Source: Jatrophihabitans sp.
GTDB lineage: Bacteria; Actinomycetota; Actinomycetes; Mycobacteriales; Jatrophihabitantaceae
Direction: 5' to 3'
Length of the DNA stretch: 64,000 nucleotides
NCBI GenBank assembly: GCA_036389035.1
Contig: DASVQQ010000011.1
Coordinates: 248,001 to 312,000 of the forward strand
Position numbers and translations under genes: made by a program. The notes beneath the pieces were generated by a model. It did not search any database. It was not told the origin of the DNA and saw only the letters and a program-made list of their open reading frames with translations. Below, in pieces: positions 48,363 to 55,485 of this stretch (position 1 is the first letter of the stretch; every line of letters starts with the position of its first letter).

Positions 48363-49361
48363 CTACTGACGGCTGTTCGGTCGCTCCACAGGCGCGCCGG
48401 CGCCGCTGTGGGCCGGGTGCTCGACCGCCGGCGGCGACTCGGCGCCGGCGTGGGCCACCGCCGCGCCGGGCCTGCTGGTCCGCAGCTGGAATCGCGCCGA
48501 GCCGGGCCGCTGGGTAGCCGCCACCGGTTGAGCTGCCGCGGCGGGTTCGGCGGCATTCGGCCGCACGGTGCCCTGCGGAGCCGGACTCGTGGGGCGCGCG
48601 CCGGGCCGGTACGTGTTCGGTGAGTGGCTGCTGCCCGGCGGGACGCTCCGAGCCGGGTCGATCAGGTGGGCGCAGAACGCGGTTACTCCCGGCACCCCGT
48701 CGGCTGCCATGACCAGCGGCGCGAAGCCTGGCCTGGCCAGCAACGCCGCTGCCTCGACCGAGCCGGCTGCCTGGTAGGCACGGCACAGTCCGACCAGTTG
48801 CGGCAGGCTCGCGGCACTCGTGGCGGCCCGTCCGGCGGCAGTGCTCGAACCCGGACGGTTCGGCGCCGAGGACGCCCCAGAGCCGGTGCGCCGCGGTTCC
48901 GGCCGGACGGTGGGCTCGGCAGCGGAACTGGCCGGCGCCGGCGGCGGGCTGTCAGCCGGCGCCGAGGTGTTGAGGAGGTCGGAGACGGCGTTATGCAGGG
49001 CCGTCGGCAGCTCAGGGGCGGCAGTGGCGGCGGCGGTGCCTCCCAGCAGCACCACCAGCGCTGTGCAGGCCACGGTGACCCGCGCGGCCGACCAGCGGCC
49101 GACCCCCGCCAACCTCGCCGGGGCACGGCGTTCCGGGGCTGCCTGGCCGGTCGCCGGGTTGATCGGCTCAGGGCGGAGGGGGCCGGGCCGCTGAGCCGCC
49201 CGGAAGTGGGCGATCGCTTGGGACCGACCTTCGAGCTCAGCCGTCGACGGCGGCGCTGATGCGGCCGCGAGCAACTGGCGCAGCGCGGCAGAGGCCGCGA
49301 CAGCCTGGACGAGTTCGTGCTCGTCCGGATGGCGGCGGGGGCGGCGGCTGGCGTTGCTCAT
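48363..49361 (-). CDS. Probable membrane anti-sigma factor
   Basis: The 332-residue protein has an N-terminal cytoplasmic part (HELVQAVAASAALRQLLAAA, AELEGRSQAIAHFRAAQ), one membrane helix near 95-115 (VTVACTALVVLLGGTAAA), and a long Pro/Ser/Ala-rich outside region with two cysteines (LVGLCRAYQ, TAFCAHL). It follows the ECF sigma gene by 53 bases on the same strand, a typical sigma/anti-sigma arrangement. No zinc anti-sigma HxxxCxxC motif is seen, so it is not the classical type. Related pairs are common in actinobacteria. Confidence 0.65.
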   Translation of the reverse strand: MSNASRRPRRHPDEHELVQAVAASAALRQLLAAASAPPSTAELEGRSQAIAHFRAAQRPGPLRPEPINPATGQAAPERRAPARLAGVGRWSAARVTVACTALVVLLGGTAAATAAPELPTALHNAVSDLLNTSAPADSPPPAPASSAAEPTVRPEPRRTGSGASSAPNRPGSSTAAGRAATSAASLPQLVGLCRAYQAAGSVEAAALLARPGFAPLVMAADGVPGVTAFCAHLIDPARSVPPGSSHSPNTYRPGARPTSPAPQGTVRPNAAEPAAAAQPVAATQRPGSARFQLRTSRPGAAVAHAGAESPPAVEHPAHSGAGAPVERPNSRQ

Positions 49362-49414
49362 CTCATCTGGTCAGCGCCGACGCGTAAGCATCTGTCACAC
49401 CGCGCCCGGCACGC

Positions 49415-50053
49415 TCAGTCGATGCGGCCTTGCTCCAGCATGGCGGCCAGATTTTTCAGGCCCCGGTAAGCCGAGGTGCGGACCGCCCCGGGGCTCTTGC
49501 CCAGCACCGCGGCGGCGGTCTTGGCGTCCAGGCCGATCACGGCGCGTAGCAGGACCGCCTCGGCCTGCTCCCGCGGCAGTTCACCGATCAGCCGGAGCGC
49601 GGCAGCCGTCGACATCGACTCCTCGGCCTGGGCAGCGGTGTCCTCGTCCCCGGCGACTGACAGCAGCGTTTCCAGCGGGGCTGGATCAGTGGGCCGCCGG
49701 CTGCGGTTGCGAAGGTGGTCGAGCCCGCGATGCCGGCCGATCGTGGCGACCCAGCCGCGGAAGCCGTCGGCGTCACCGGTGAAGGTGTGCAGATCGCGGC
49801 AGACCTGGAGCCAGGTCTCGGAAGCGATGTCCTCGGCATCCCGGCCGACCAGCACGCTCAGGTACCGCAGCAAGCCGGGCTGCACCGAGTGATACAGCTC
49901 GCTGAAGGCCTCTTCGTGACCGGCCTGCGCTGCCAGCACGGCCGCGCTCAGCTGATCGTCGTCGCGGACCGGCGTCAGCAGTGGCCGTTGGTCCGGTAGG
50001 TCCTCACCTTCTCGACGCAATCGCGTCAGCACGCGCGGTACACGGTGACGCAC
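49415..50053 (-). CDS. ECF-type RNA polymerase sigma factor
   Basis: The 212-residue protein has sigma region 2 (AFSELYHSVQPGLLRYLSVLVG, DAEDIASETWLQV, GFRGWVATIGRHRGLDHLR, about 45-125) and region 4 (LPREQAEAVLLRAVIGLDAKTAAAVLGKSPGAVRTSAYRG-type helix-turn-helix in two halves, about 155-205). Regions 1 and 3 are absent as expected. The GTG at 50053 gives a 28-residue N-terminal extension; a later GTG at 50032 is possible. It should direct a stress or envelope regulon controlled by the following membrane protein. Confidence 0.9.
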   Translation of the reverse strand: MRHRVPRVLTRLRREGEDLPDQRPLLTPVRDDDQLSAAVLAAQAGHEEAFSELYHSVQPGLLRYLSVLVGRDAEDIASETWLQVCRDLHTFTGDADGFRGWVATIGRHRGLDHLRNRSRRPTDPAPLETLLSVAGDEDTAAQAEESMSTAAALRLIGELPREQAEAVLLRAVIGLDAKTAAAVLGKSPGAVRTSAYRGLKNLAAMLEQGRID

Positions 50054-50191
50054 CCACCTTGCCGCTCAGGTCGATCTCACAGACCGAACTCGGCAGACCG
50101 TACCCGATCAACTACCCGCCGGGGAGTGTTTGATTGCTAACCCGCTCGTGTGTCGAGCGGCAGAGATGGGGCCGAAGGAGGGACTGAAAGG

Positions 50192-50227
50192 CCGAAGGCC
50201 CGTCCGCGTTGGCGGACGGGCCTTCGG
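50192..50227 (-). terminator. Perfect 16-bp terminator hairpin after the DUF6131 gene
   Basis: CCGAAGGCCCGTCCGC (50192-50207) pairs completely with 50212-50227 around GTTG. It lies about 40 bases after the DUF6131 stop and before the sigma-factor promoter. U residues are sparse after the stem. It probably insulates the sigma gene from upstream minus-strand transcription. Confidence 0.65.
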
Positions 50228-50268
50228 ATAGGACTGGGACTACGGTGCGGCGCGGAACCTCGCCCGGG

Positions 50269-50424
50269 TTAGTAGTAGTGCCTGCGGCCACCGACCGCGC
50301 GGCCCATTCCGCCCATGATGGCGAGGATGGCACCGATCACGAGCAGGATGATTCCCAGCGTCGTCAGGATGCCGATGTCGGCAACGATTCCGATGATGAG
50401 CAGGATAATTCCGAGGACAATCAC
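50269..50424 (-). CDS. DUF6131-like 51-residue membrane peptide
   Basis: A GTG at 50424 with TGGAGGTA five to six bases before it opens 51 codons. The peptide is two hydrophobic segments (VIVLGIILLIIGIVADIG and LGIILLVIGAILAIMG) followed by the basic ending GRAVGGRRHYY, which is the mark of the actinobacterial DUF6131 group. It lies near the DUF6458 gene, another two-segment small membrane protein. Function is unknown, but these often respond to stress. Confidence 0.85.
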   Translation of the reverse strand: MIVLGIILLIIGIVADIGILTTLGIILLVIGAILAIMGGMGRAVGGRRHYY

Positions 50425-50497
50425 TGGTACCTCCAGGCAGTTGTTGCGTTACGTACGGACGGGTCGTGCGGGCAGTGAAGTCGTGCGGGCAGTGAAC

Positions 50498-50746
50498 TTA
50501 GTATCGAGGGTCCGCCGGATCGACCGGCCCACCGGGCTCGATGTAGGTGGTTCCGTTGCGGCTGTGGATGACATCGGTGCGGCGCCGCATGCTCATCATG
50601 ATCAGGGTGATGATCAATCCAAGCACACCAACGATCATCAGGATTACCCCAATGGTGCTGATATCGATCCCGTTGACCTCAGCGGTGACCGCGAACGTCA
50701 AGATTGCGCCGACCGCAATGAGAAAGAGACTCGCTCCGATCCTCAT
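50498..50746 (-). CDS. DUF6458 small membrane protein
   Basis: The 82-residue protein starts MRIGASLFLIAVGAILTFAV and has a second segment (TIGVILMIVGVLGLIITLIMM) with EVNGIDIST between. This matches DUF6458, in which the motif GxSLFLIAVGAILxFAV is highly conserved. The C-terminal 28 residues are polar (RRRTDVIHSRNG, EPGGPVDPADPRY). It is 74 bases before the DUF6131 gene on the same strand. Both probably sit in the inner membrane; function unknown. Confidence 0.9.
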   Translation of the reverse strand: MRIGASLFLIAVGAILTFAVTAEVNGIDISTIGVILMIVGVLGLIITLIMMSMRRRTDVIHSRNGTTYIEPGGPVDPADPRY

Positions 50747-50928
50747 GGCACTCCTTATCGGGGGTAGAAAACCGGCGACCGGTGCCTCACGGTAGCCGCG
50801 AAGCGCCCGGCTATCCGGCTGAAACTCCGTGTTCGCCAGGACGACGGTTGACTTGTGTGGGCCTCGGGTGTCTGTTCACCCTCACCCCATCAGCGACCGG
50901 AGGCGAAGTTTTGTCACACCGACCCGCG

Positions 50929-51810
50929 TCACACCGCCTCGGCGGCTGGCTCGGAACGGACGACGTCGAGCCCGGTGGCCACGCCGAGCAGCCGGTGCAG
51001 GGACTGCGGACTGGTGGTTTCGGCGCCGAGTCGGACCGATTTGCGGGTGCCGTGGTAGTCGGAGGACCCGGTGCTGAGCAGCCCGAGCTCGGCAGCCAGC
51101 TCGGACAGCCGGGCCCGGTCCGCGGGGGCATGGTCGATGTGGTCGACCTCGATGCCGAGCAGTCCGGGCGCCACCAGGCTGCGCAGCGCCGCCTCGTCCA
51201 GGATCTGACCGCGCTTGCGGGCCCAGGGGTGCGCGATCACGGGCACGCCGCCGGCCTGCCGGATCAGCTCGATCGCCCGATGCACGGGCATCTCGAGCTT
51301 GGGCACGTAGTAGGGCGACGAGCTGGACAGCAGGTGGGTGAAGGCGTCGGTGACGCTGTCCACCACGCCGGCCTGCAGCAACGCCTGCCCGATGTGCGGG
51401 CGCCCCACCGCGCCGCCGCCGGCGATGTCGACGACCTGCTGCCAACTGATCGGGTACCCGGCCGCAACCAGCGCCTCGACTATCGCCTCGCCGCGGCCCA
51501 GCCGGCTCTCGCGCAGCCGCGCGCGTTCGGCTTTGAGCGCTTCGGCGTCCGGGTCGAAGAGGTAACCGAGCAGGTGCAGGCTGATCCGGACGCCGTGGTC
51601 GTCATAGACGCAGGAGAACTCGGTGCCGCGGATCAGGGTGAACGCCACGTCCAGTCGCCCTACCGACGCGACGGCCTCATCCCAGCCGGCAGTGGTGTCG
51701 TGGTCGGTGATGGCGAGGGTGTGCAGGCCGGCAGCCACCGCGTTGCGCACCAGCTCGGCAGGGGTGTCGCTGCCGTCACTGGCGGTGGTGTGAGCGTGCA
51801 AATCGATCAT
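50929..51810 (-). CDS. PHP-domain phosphoesterase
   Basis: The 293-residue enzyme carries PHP metal motifs: DLHAHTTASDGSDTP (HxH), AITDHDTTAGW (DHD), GTEFSC (Glu), PVIAHPWA (His), and SSDYHG (D-x-H). This layout is the TrpH/RNase AM group, which hydrolyses 3',5'-nucleotide bisphosphates or trims RNA 5' ends. Three divalent metals are expected. It is 38 bases downstream of the PH-domain gene. Exact substrate not known. Confidence 0.92.
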   Translation of the reverse strand: MIDLHAHTTASDGSDTPAELVRNAVAAGLHTLAITDHDTTAGWDEAVASVGRLDVAFTLIRGTEFSCVYDDHGVRISLHLLGYLFDPDAEALKAERARLRESRLGRGEAIVEALVAAGYPISWQQVVDIAGGGAVGRPHIGQALLQAGVVDSVTDAFTHLLSSSSPYYVPKLEMPVHRAIELIRQAGGVPVIAHPWARKRGQILDEAALRSLVAPGLLGIEVDHIDHAPADRARLSELAAELGLLSTGSSDYHGTRKSVRLGAETTSPQSLHRLLGVATGLDVVRSEPAAEAV

Positions 51811-51848
51811 CGGGCCACCCTACGTGCCCCGTGGTGGGACGATCGGGC

Positions 51849-52400
51849 TCAGCGCATGGGCGGCAGCGGCGTCGTGGGATGGTCCCTGCCCTCGTCTGGG
51901 CGCCCGCGGTAGTTGAGCACCGACCTGGGCCCGAACAGCAGCGTCGAGACCTCGTGATAGAGCTGGTCAGGCCTGGGCAGGTACTCGACCCGGCTCATGG
52001 CCTGGTGCTGACCGGCTGATTCCATGACGAAGACCCCGTAGCCGAGCAGCCGCCCCAGCACCGAACGTTCATAGGTCAGATCGGTGACCTTCGTCAGGGG
52101 CATGATGGCGACCCGCCGGGTGATCACGCCGCTGACGATGAGGACCCGCTTGTCGGTGATGACGAATTCCTCGGTGATCCAGAACCACCACGCGAAGCCG
52201 AACCATCCCAGGGAGCCGAGCAGCCCCAGCACTCCGATGACGGCGAAGAACTGCTCGTCGCCGAGGTACGTCACGATCAGCAGGGACACCAGGAAGACCG
52301 CCCCGCAGCTGGCGCCGACCTTGGTCAGGCTCGCCCAGTGCCGCCGGGTGACCACGACGGACCGCTCCGACGGGATCAGGTACTTGCCGTGGTCTTTCAT
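51849..52400 (-). CDS. PH-domain (DUF304/YdbS-like) membrane protein
   Basis: The 183-residue protein has a short cytoplasmic head (KYLIPSERSVVVTRRHW), two adjacent membrane helices (about 28-47 and 52-72, VFLVSLLIVTYLG, FFAVIGVLGLLGSLGWFGF), and a bacterial PH-like domain (EEFVITDKRVLIVSGVITRRVAIMPLTKVTDLTYERS split across it). R-x-I-MPLxKVTDLxxxRSxxGR is the family signature. It probably senses or stabilises the membrane. ATG 52400 is the start. Confidence 0.9.
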   Translation of the reverse strand: MKDHGKYLIPSERSVVVTRRHWASLTKVGASCGAVFLVSLLIVTYLGDEQFFAVIGVLGLLGSLGWFGFAWWFWITEEFVITDKRVLIVSGVITRRVAIMPLTKVTDLTYERSVLGRLLGYGVFVMESAGQHQAMSRVEYLPRPDQLYHEVSTLLFGPRSVLNYRGRPDEGRDHPTTPLPPMR

Positions 52401-52423
52401 GGCCTATGCCGCTGGAGTGGTCC

Positions 52424-52576
52424 CTAGAAGCTTCGGATGAACTCGGCGATGCTCTCGAACCCGTCGGCGAGCACTTGCTGGATGTTCTTCACCAGTGCGG
52501 CGGCGTCGGCGGGTGAGTTGACCACGAAGAAGATCAGGAACGCGATGAGGAGCAACACGCCGAGCTTCTTGACCAC
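52424..52576 (-). CDS. 50-residue membrane peptide
   Basis: The GTG at 52576 with GAGGAG six bases upstream is preferred over the longer frame. The peptide begins VVKKLGVLLLIAFLIFFVVN, one membrane helix, followed by an amphipathic helix (AALVKNIQQVLADGFESIAEFIRSF). Small proteins of the same design (VKKL-hydrophobic-amphipathic) recur in actinobacteria. It could be an envelope-stress peptide. It lies 23 bases before the PH-domain gene. Confidence 0.65.
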   Translation of the reverse strand: MVKKLGVLLLIAFLIFFVVNSPADAAALVKNIQQVLADGFESIAEFIRSF

Positions 52577-52692
52577 GCTTGACTCCTCGATGCCCGTCGA
52601 CGCGGTTGATCTCAACCACAGGTCGAGACCTGTCTACCGGACACCCCGGGGTTTGGGTGGGAGGCGCTCCCGGCCGGCTGGCGGGGTGGGTG

Positions 52693-53322
52693 TCAGTGCC
52701 CCGGCCGGAGGCGCAGTGAGAGCTCGCCCACTTCCAGGATCGGCAGCTGGTGTTCACGCAGGTCCGTCACTGCCAGATCCTCCAGCAGCGCGTAACCGGC
52801 GTCGGCGGGAAAGCTGATCAGCCACAGCCACACCCCGGCGGCCTCCCCCACGTAGGCACTGCGGTCGGCGAGGGAGTCCTGGATCGGCCAGAGCGGGGTC
52901 GGGTGGCCCAACGCGTGCACCTTGGCAAGGGGCAACTCGGTCGAGATCGGCGGTGTCGCCATCATCTCGGCGCCGGCATAGCTTGCTCCGAGCCCGACCC
53001 CCGGCTCCTCCGCCACGATCAGCCATTCACCGCTCCCGCCCAGCGGCGCTGGACCACGCAACGAGACCACGGTGGCCCGGTACCCGTCGGGCACGTCGCC
53101 GACAGTGGCCAGACCCGCCAGCGTCCAGCCCACCGGCATGGGGTCCGGCAGCCAGACCGGCACCTTCGCGTGGTCGCAGAGGTGGCGGATCGCCGGCGCG
53201 TCCAGCCTGGCGAGAATGGTCAGCGGCAACGTTTGCCCGTGCCGCGAGCATCGCCAGGCCTTGTCATATTCGGTCGGGGCCACCAGATCGTTGCCACAAC
53301 GGGGGCACCAGGAGAAACCCAT
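52693..53322 (-). CDS. DUF6758 zinc-ribbon protein
   Basis: ATG 53322 is chosen because TTGACG-17-CACCTT ends six bases before it, giving a leaderless start. The 209-residue protein begins MGFSWCPRCGNDLVAP and WRCSRHG, a zinc ribbon with three Cys and one His, then a domain with PLTILARLDAPAIRHLCDHA and a WLIVAEEPGVGLGASYAG strand, and a leucine-rich C-terminus. This fits DUF6758. Its function is unknown. It is divergent from the Nudix gene with 54 bases between the starts. Confidence 0.8.
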   Translation of the reverse strand: MGFSWCPRCGNDLVAPTEYDKAWRCSRHGQTLPLTILARLDAPAIRHLCDHAKVPVWLPDPMPVGWTLAGLATVGDVPDGYRATVVSLRGPAPLGGSGEWLIVAEEPGVGLGASYAGAEMMATPPISTELPLAKVHALGHPTPLWPIQDSLADRSAYVGEAAGVWLWLISFPADAGYALLEDLAVTDLREHQLPILEVGELSLRLRPGH

Positions 53323-53328
53323 CTGCTC

Positions 53329-53357
53329 AAGGTGCACCGAAGGCCGCGCCGCGTCAA
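53329..53357 (-). promoter_or_regulatory. Leaderless promoter of the DUF6758 gene
   Basis: Minus-strand TTGACG (53352-53357) and CACCTT (53329-53334) have a 17-base spacer, and the ATG follows six bases later. The arrangement closely mirrors the PadR promoter in the island. On the plus strand CAGACT (53364-53369) lies seven bases before the Nudix ATG. Confidence 0.6.
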
Positions 53358-53376
53358 TGTTGGCAGACTGTGGTTC

Positions 53377-53772
53377 ATGCCCATCCCAGCCGCTGGCGGC
53401 ATCGTCTTCGACGAGCGGCGCAGGCTGCTGTTGGTTCTGCGATCCAAGCCACCCGCCGCCCTGACCTGGTCGGTGCCCGGCGGCAAGTGCGAGCCGGAGG
53501 AACGGCCCGAGGCCACGTGCGTGCGCGAAGTGGGTGAGGAGACCGGCCTCTGCGTCGAGGTCATCCGCTGGGCGGGCCGGGTGCACCGGCCGGCTCCCGG
53601 TGGTGGTGAGTACGAGATCGACGATTTTCTCTGTCGAGTTGTGGGCGGCACGCTGCAAGCCGGTGATGACGCCGCCGCGGCGGGATGGTTCGATCTGGCC
53701 GGTATGACCGAGCTACCGCTGGCAGCAGGCCTGCTCGATGCCCTGGCCGGTTGGCGACTGCTGCCGGCTTAG
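53377..53772 (+). CDS. Nudix hydrolase
   Basis: The 131-residue protein has a complete Nudix box GGKCEPEERPEATCVREVGEETGL-type motif (about 36-58; G-x5-E-x7-REVxEETG) and begins PIPAAGGIVFDERRRLLLVLRSKPP, typical of MutT-like enzymes. It hydrolyses a nucleoside diphosphate linked to an unknown group, with Mg2+. The longer frame upstream is rejected because it is antisense to the DUF6758 gene. CAGACT seven bases before the ATG suggests a leaderless message. Confidence 0.9.
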   Translation: MPIPAAGGIVFDERRRLLLVLRSKPPAALTWSVPGGKCEPEERPEATCVREVGEETGLCVEVIRWAGRVHRPAPGGGEYEIDDFLCRVVGGTLQAGDDAAAAGWFDLAGMTELPLAAGLLDALAGWRLLPA

Positions 53773-53777
53773 CATTT

Positions 53778-54281
53778 TCAACTGCTCGGCGTCGGCCGGC
53801 CGGGCTGTTCCCCGCCGCGCGCGTCGAGGTAATTCTGCTTGGGGACCATGACTTTGCGCCGGAACAAGCAGACCACCGTGCCGTCCTGCTTGTAGCCCTT
53901 GGTCTCGACGTAGACCACGCCCCGGTCGTCCTTGGACGTGGACTCCCACTTGTCGAGCACCAGCGTCTCGCCGTAGATGGTGTCGCCGTGGAACGTCGGG
54001 GCCACGTGGCGCAGCGACTCGATCTCCAGGTTCGCGATGGCCTTGCCCGAGACGTCAGGCACCGACTGGCCCAGCAGCACCGAGTAGATGAGGTTGCCGA
54101 CCACCACATTCTTTCCGAACTGGGTGGTGTTCTCCGCGTAATTGGCGTCCAGGTGCAGTGGATGGTGGTTCATGGTGATGAGACAGAAGAGGTGGTCATC
54201 GGCTTCGGTGATGGTCTTGCCGGGCCAGTGCTTGTAGGTCGCTCCGATCTCGAATTCCTCATAGCTACGACCGAACTGCAC
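53778..54281 (-). CDS. MaoC-family hot-dog hydratase/dehydratase
   Basis: The 167-residue protein is a single hot-dog domain of the MaoC type: GATYKHWPGKTITEADDHLFCLIT with the catalytic Asp, NHHPLHLDANYAE with the His, and GNLIYSVLLGQSV. RKVMVPKQ near the end matches the mesaconyl-CoA hydratase-like branch. It should add water to an enoyl-CoA. The GTG at 54281 follows GAGGAGGTAGCC. It is convergent with the Nudix gene. The physiological substrate is uncertain. Confidence 0.87.
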   Translation of the reverse strand: MQFGRSYEEFEIGATYKHWPGKTITEADDHLFCLITMNHHPLHLDANYAENTTQFGKNVVVGNLIYSVLLGQSVPDVSGKAIANLEIESLRHVAPTFHGDTIYGETLVLDKWESTSKDDRGVVYVETKGYKQDGTVVCLFRRKVMVPKQNYLDARGGEQPGRPTPSS

Positions 54282-54388
54282 GGCTACCTCCTCGGATCGG
54301 CTTGCTTGCGGCTATCGTGCCGGACACCGCCAGCTGACAGGCGCGCAGGGCGACGTGCCATGGGTCACCCGCTCACCCCGGCTGGGCG

Positions 54389-54967
54389 TCAGCTCAGCTG
54401 GACCGGGTCGCGGGTCAGATCGGCCAGGTCGGTCCCAGCAGCCAGCCAGCGCTGCTGAAGTTGCTCGCTGCCGTGAACCCGTGCCCAGGCGAGCTCTGTC
54501 TGGGTCGCCGGAAGCACCCGCAGAATCTGCACGGCTGCCGCATCGGGGACTGTGATCGGCTGCAGCCCGGAGGTGGTCAGCACCCCACCGGTGCAACGGG
54601 AACCGGGGCAGAGCGGCTCGCCCAGGTCGATCCTGTTGCCCACCTGGTACACCGCGCCTTCCACCGCCGGCGCCGCGGCCAGCACCGCCAGCCTGCGCCA
54701 CAACAGGTCCGGACGGCCCGCCGCCGACAGCAGCAGTTCGGCCCGCGGAGCGCTGTGCGCCGCGATCACGATCTCGCCCGGGTCGGCCATCGGGTAACGG
54801 GACATGCCGAGGCTGAGGTAGTGATCCTGGTGACCGTCGGGATAGCGCAGGATCTCGATCGGATCCAGCCCGAGAAAGGACACCGAGGCCCGGGCCGGAA
54901 CGGTTTCGAAGTGCTGCCGGTAGGCCGCTTCGACCAAGTGCAGGATGTCCGAGGGCGCGCCAGTCAC
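54389..54967 (-). CDS. Suppressor-of-fused (SUFU) domain protein
   Basis: The 192 residues resemble bacterial SUFU-domain proteins: DILHLVEAAYRQHF, the PDGHQDHYLSLGMSRYPM segment (T/S-x-G-M-S), EIVIAAHSAPRAELLLSA, and a later QPITVPDAAAVQILRVLPATQTELAWARVHG region (…I.LLPxTxxExxxAR). Bacterial SUFU proteins often act as immunity proteins in polymorphic toxin systems, which are delivered partly by type VII secretion. Here it sits one gene from the WXG100/EssC pair. No toxin gene is adjacent, so an immunity role is inference. Confidence 0.75.
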   Translation of the reverse strand: MTGAPSDILHLVEAAYRQHFETVPARASVSFLGLDPIEILRYPDGHQDHYLSLGMSRYPMADPGEIVIAAHSAPRAELLLSAAGRPDLLWRRLAVLAAAPAVEGAVYQVGNRIDLGEPLCPGSRCTGGVLTTSGLQPITVPDAAAVQILRVLPATQTELAWARVHGSEQLQQRWLAAGTDLADLTRDPVQLS

Positions 54968-55020
54968 CCCTGGACGTTATCGCCTGGCCGGCTTCTCCTC
55001 CGATCACCCCCGTGACCGGA

Positions 55021-55314
55021 TCACCCCCGGAAGGAGGCGGCGATCTGCTGTTCCACCGCCGCGTAGCTCTGGCCGGCATGGCTGAGCAGGGTGCCGATTC
55101 CTTCCAGGGCCGCCGTCAGGCCTTCGGCGTTCTTGTTGAACTGCTCGTACAGGGCCGCGAACTGGGTGGCGGCCGCACCCGACCAGTCAGCGCCGAACAG
55201 CGGCGTCAGCTGGCCTTTCAGGCTGACCTGCTGACCGCGGATATCCGTGGCGGTCCGATTGCAACTGCCGCCGAGAGCGGTGAGTTGCTGGGGTGAGACT
55301 TTCAATCCCGTCAT
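55021..55314 (-). CDS. WXG100-family secreted protein
   Basis: The ATG at 55314 gives 97 residues, typical for the family. The helix-turn-helix hairpin is clear: a first helix to about 43, the turn ADWSGAAATQF (W-S-G, a common variant of W-x-G), and a second helix (YEQFNKNAEGLTAALEGIGTLL) ending in AVEQQIAASF. The start lies about ten bases after GAGGAGAGG. It is divergent from the FtsK/EssC-type gene, the expected motor for export through a type VII system. Confidence 0.9.
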   Translation of the reverse strand: MTGLKVSPQQLTALGGSCNRTATDIRGQQVSLKGQLTPLFGADWSGAAATQFAALYEQFNKNAEGLTAALEGIGTLLSHAGQSYAAVEQQIAASFRG

Positions 55315-55409
55315 GTGCCGCGGTCCTCTCCTCATGCCCGGCCGGTGGTGGTCAAGCGGCCCCCACCGTATGCACTTGCGGGGCGTCAGAAGAGGATGAG
55401 GACCCTCGC

Positions 55410-55434
55410 TGTGGATAACTCTTCGTTATCCACA
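55410..55434. promoter_or_regulatory. Inverted pair of perfect DnaA-box sequences between the WXG100 and EssC-like genes
   Basis: TGTGGATAAC (55410-55419), TCTTC, GTTATCCACA (55425-55434) form a perfect 10-bp inverted repeat. Each arm contains a complete 9-base TTATCCACA box. It lies in the shared promoter region, about 50 bases before the EssC-like ATG and about 100 bases before the WXG100 start. It may bind DnaA or simply fold. Confidence 0.65.
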
Positions 55435-55485
55435 ACTGCCTTGGCCGGCCGGCAATCGGCCCGGGAAATCGGCGACACTGCCGGC

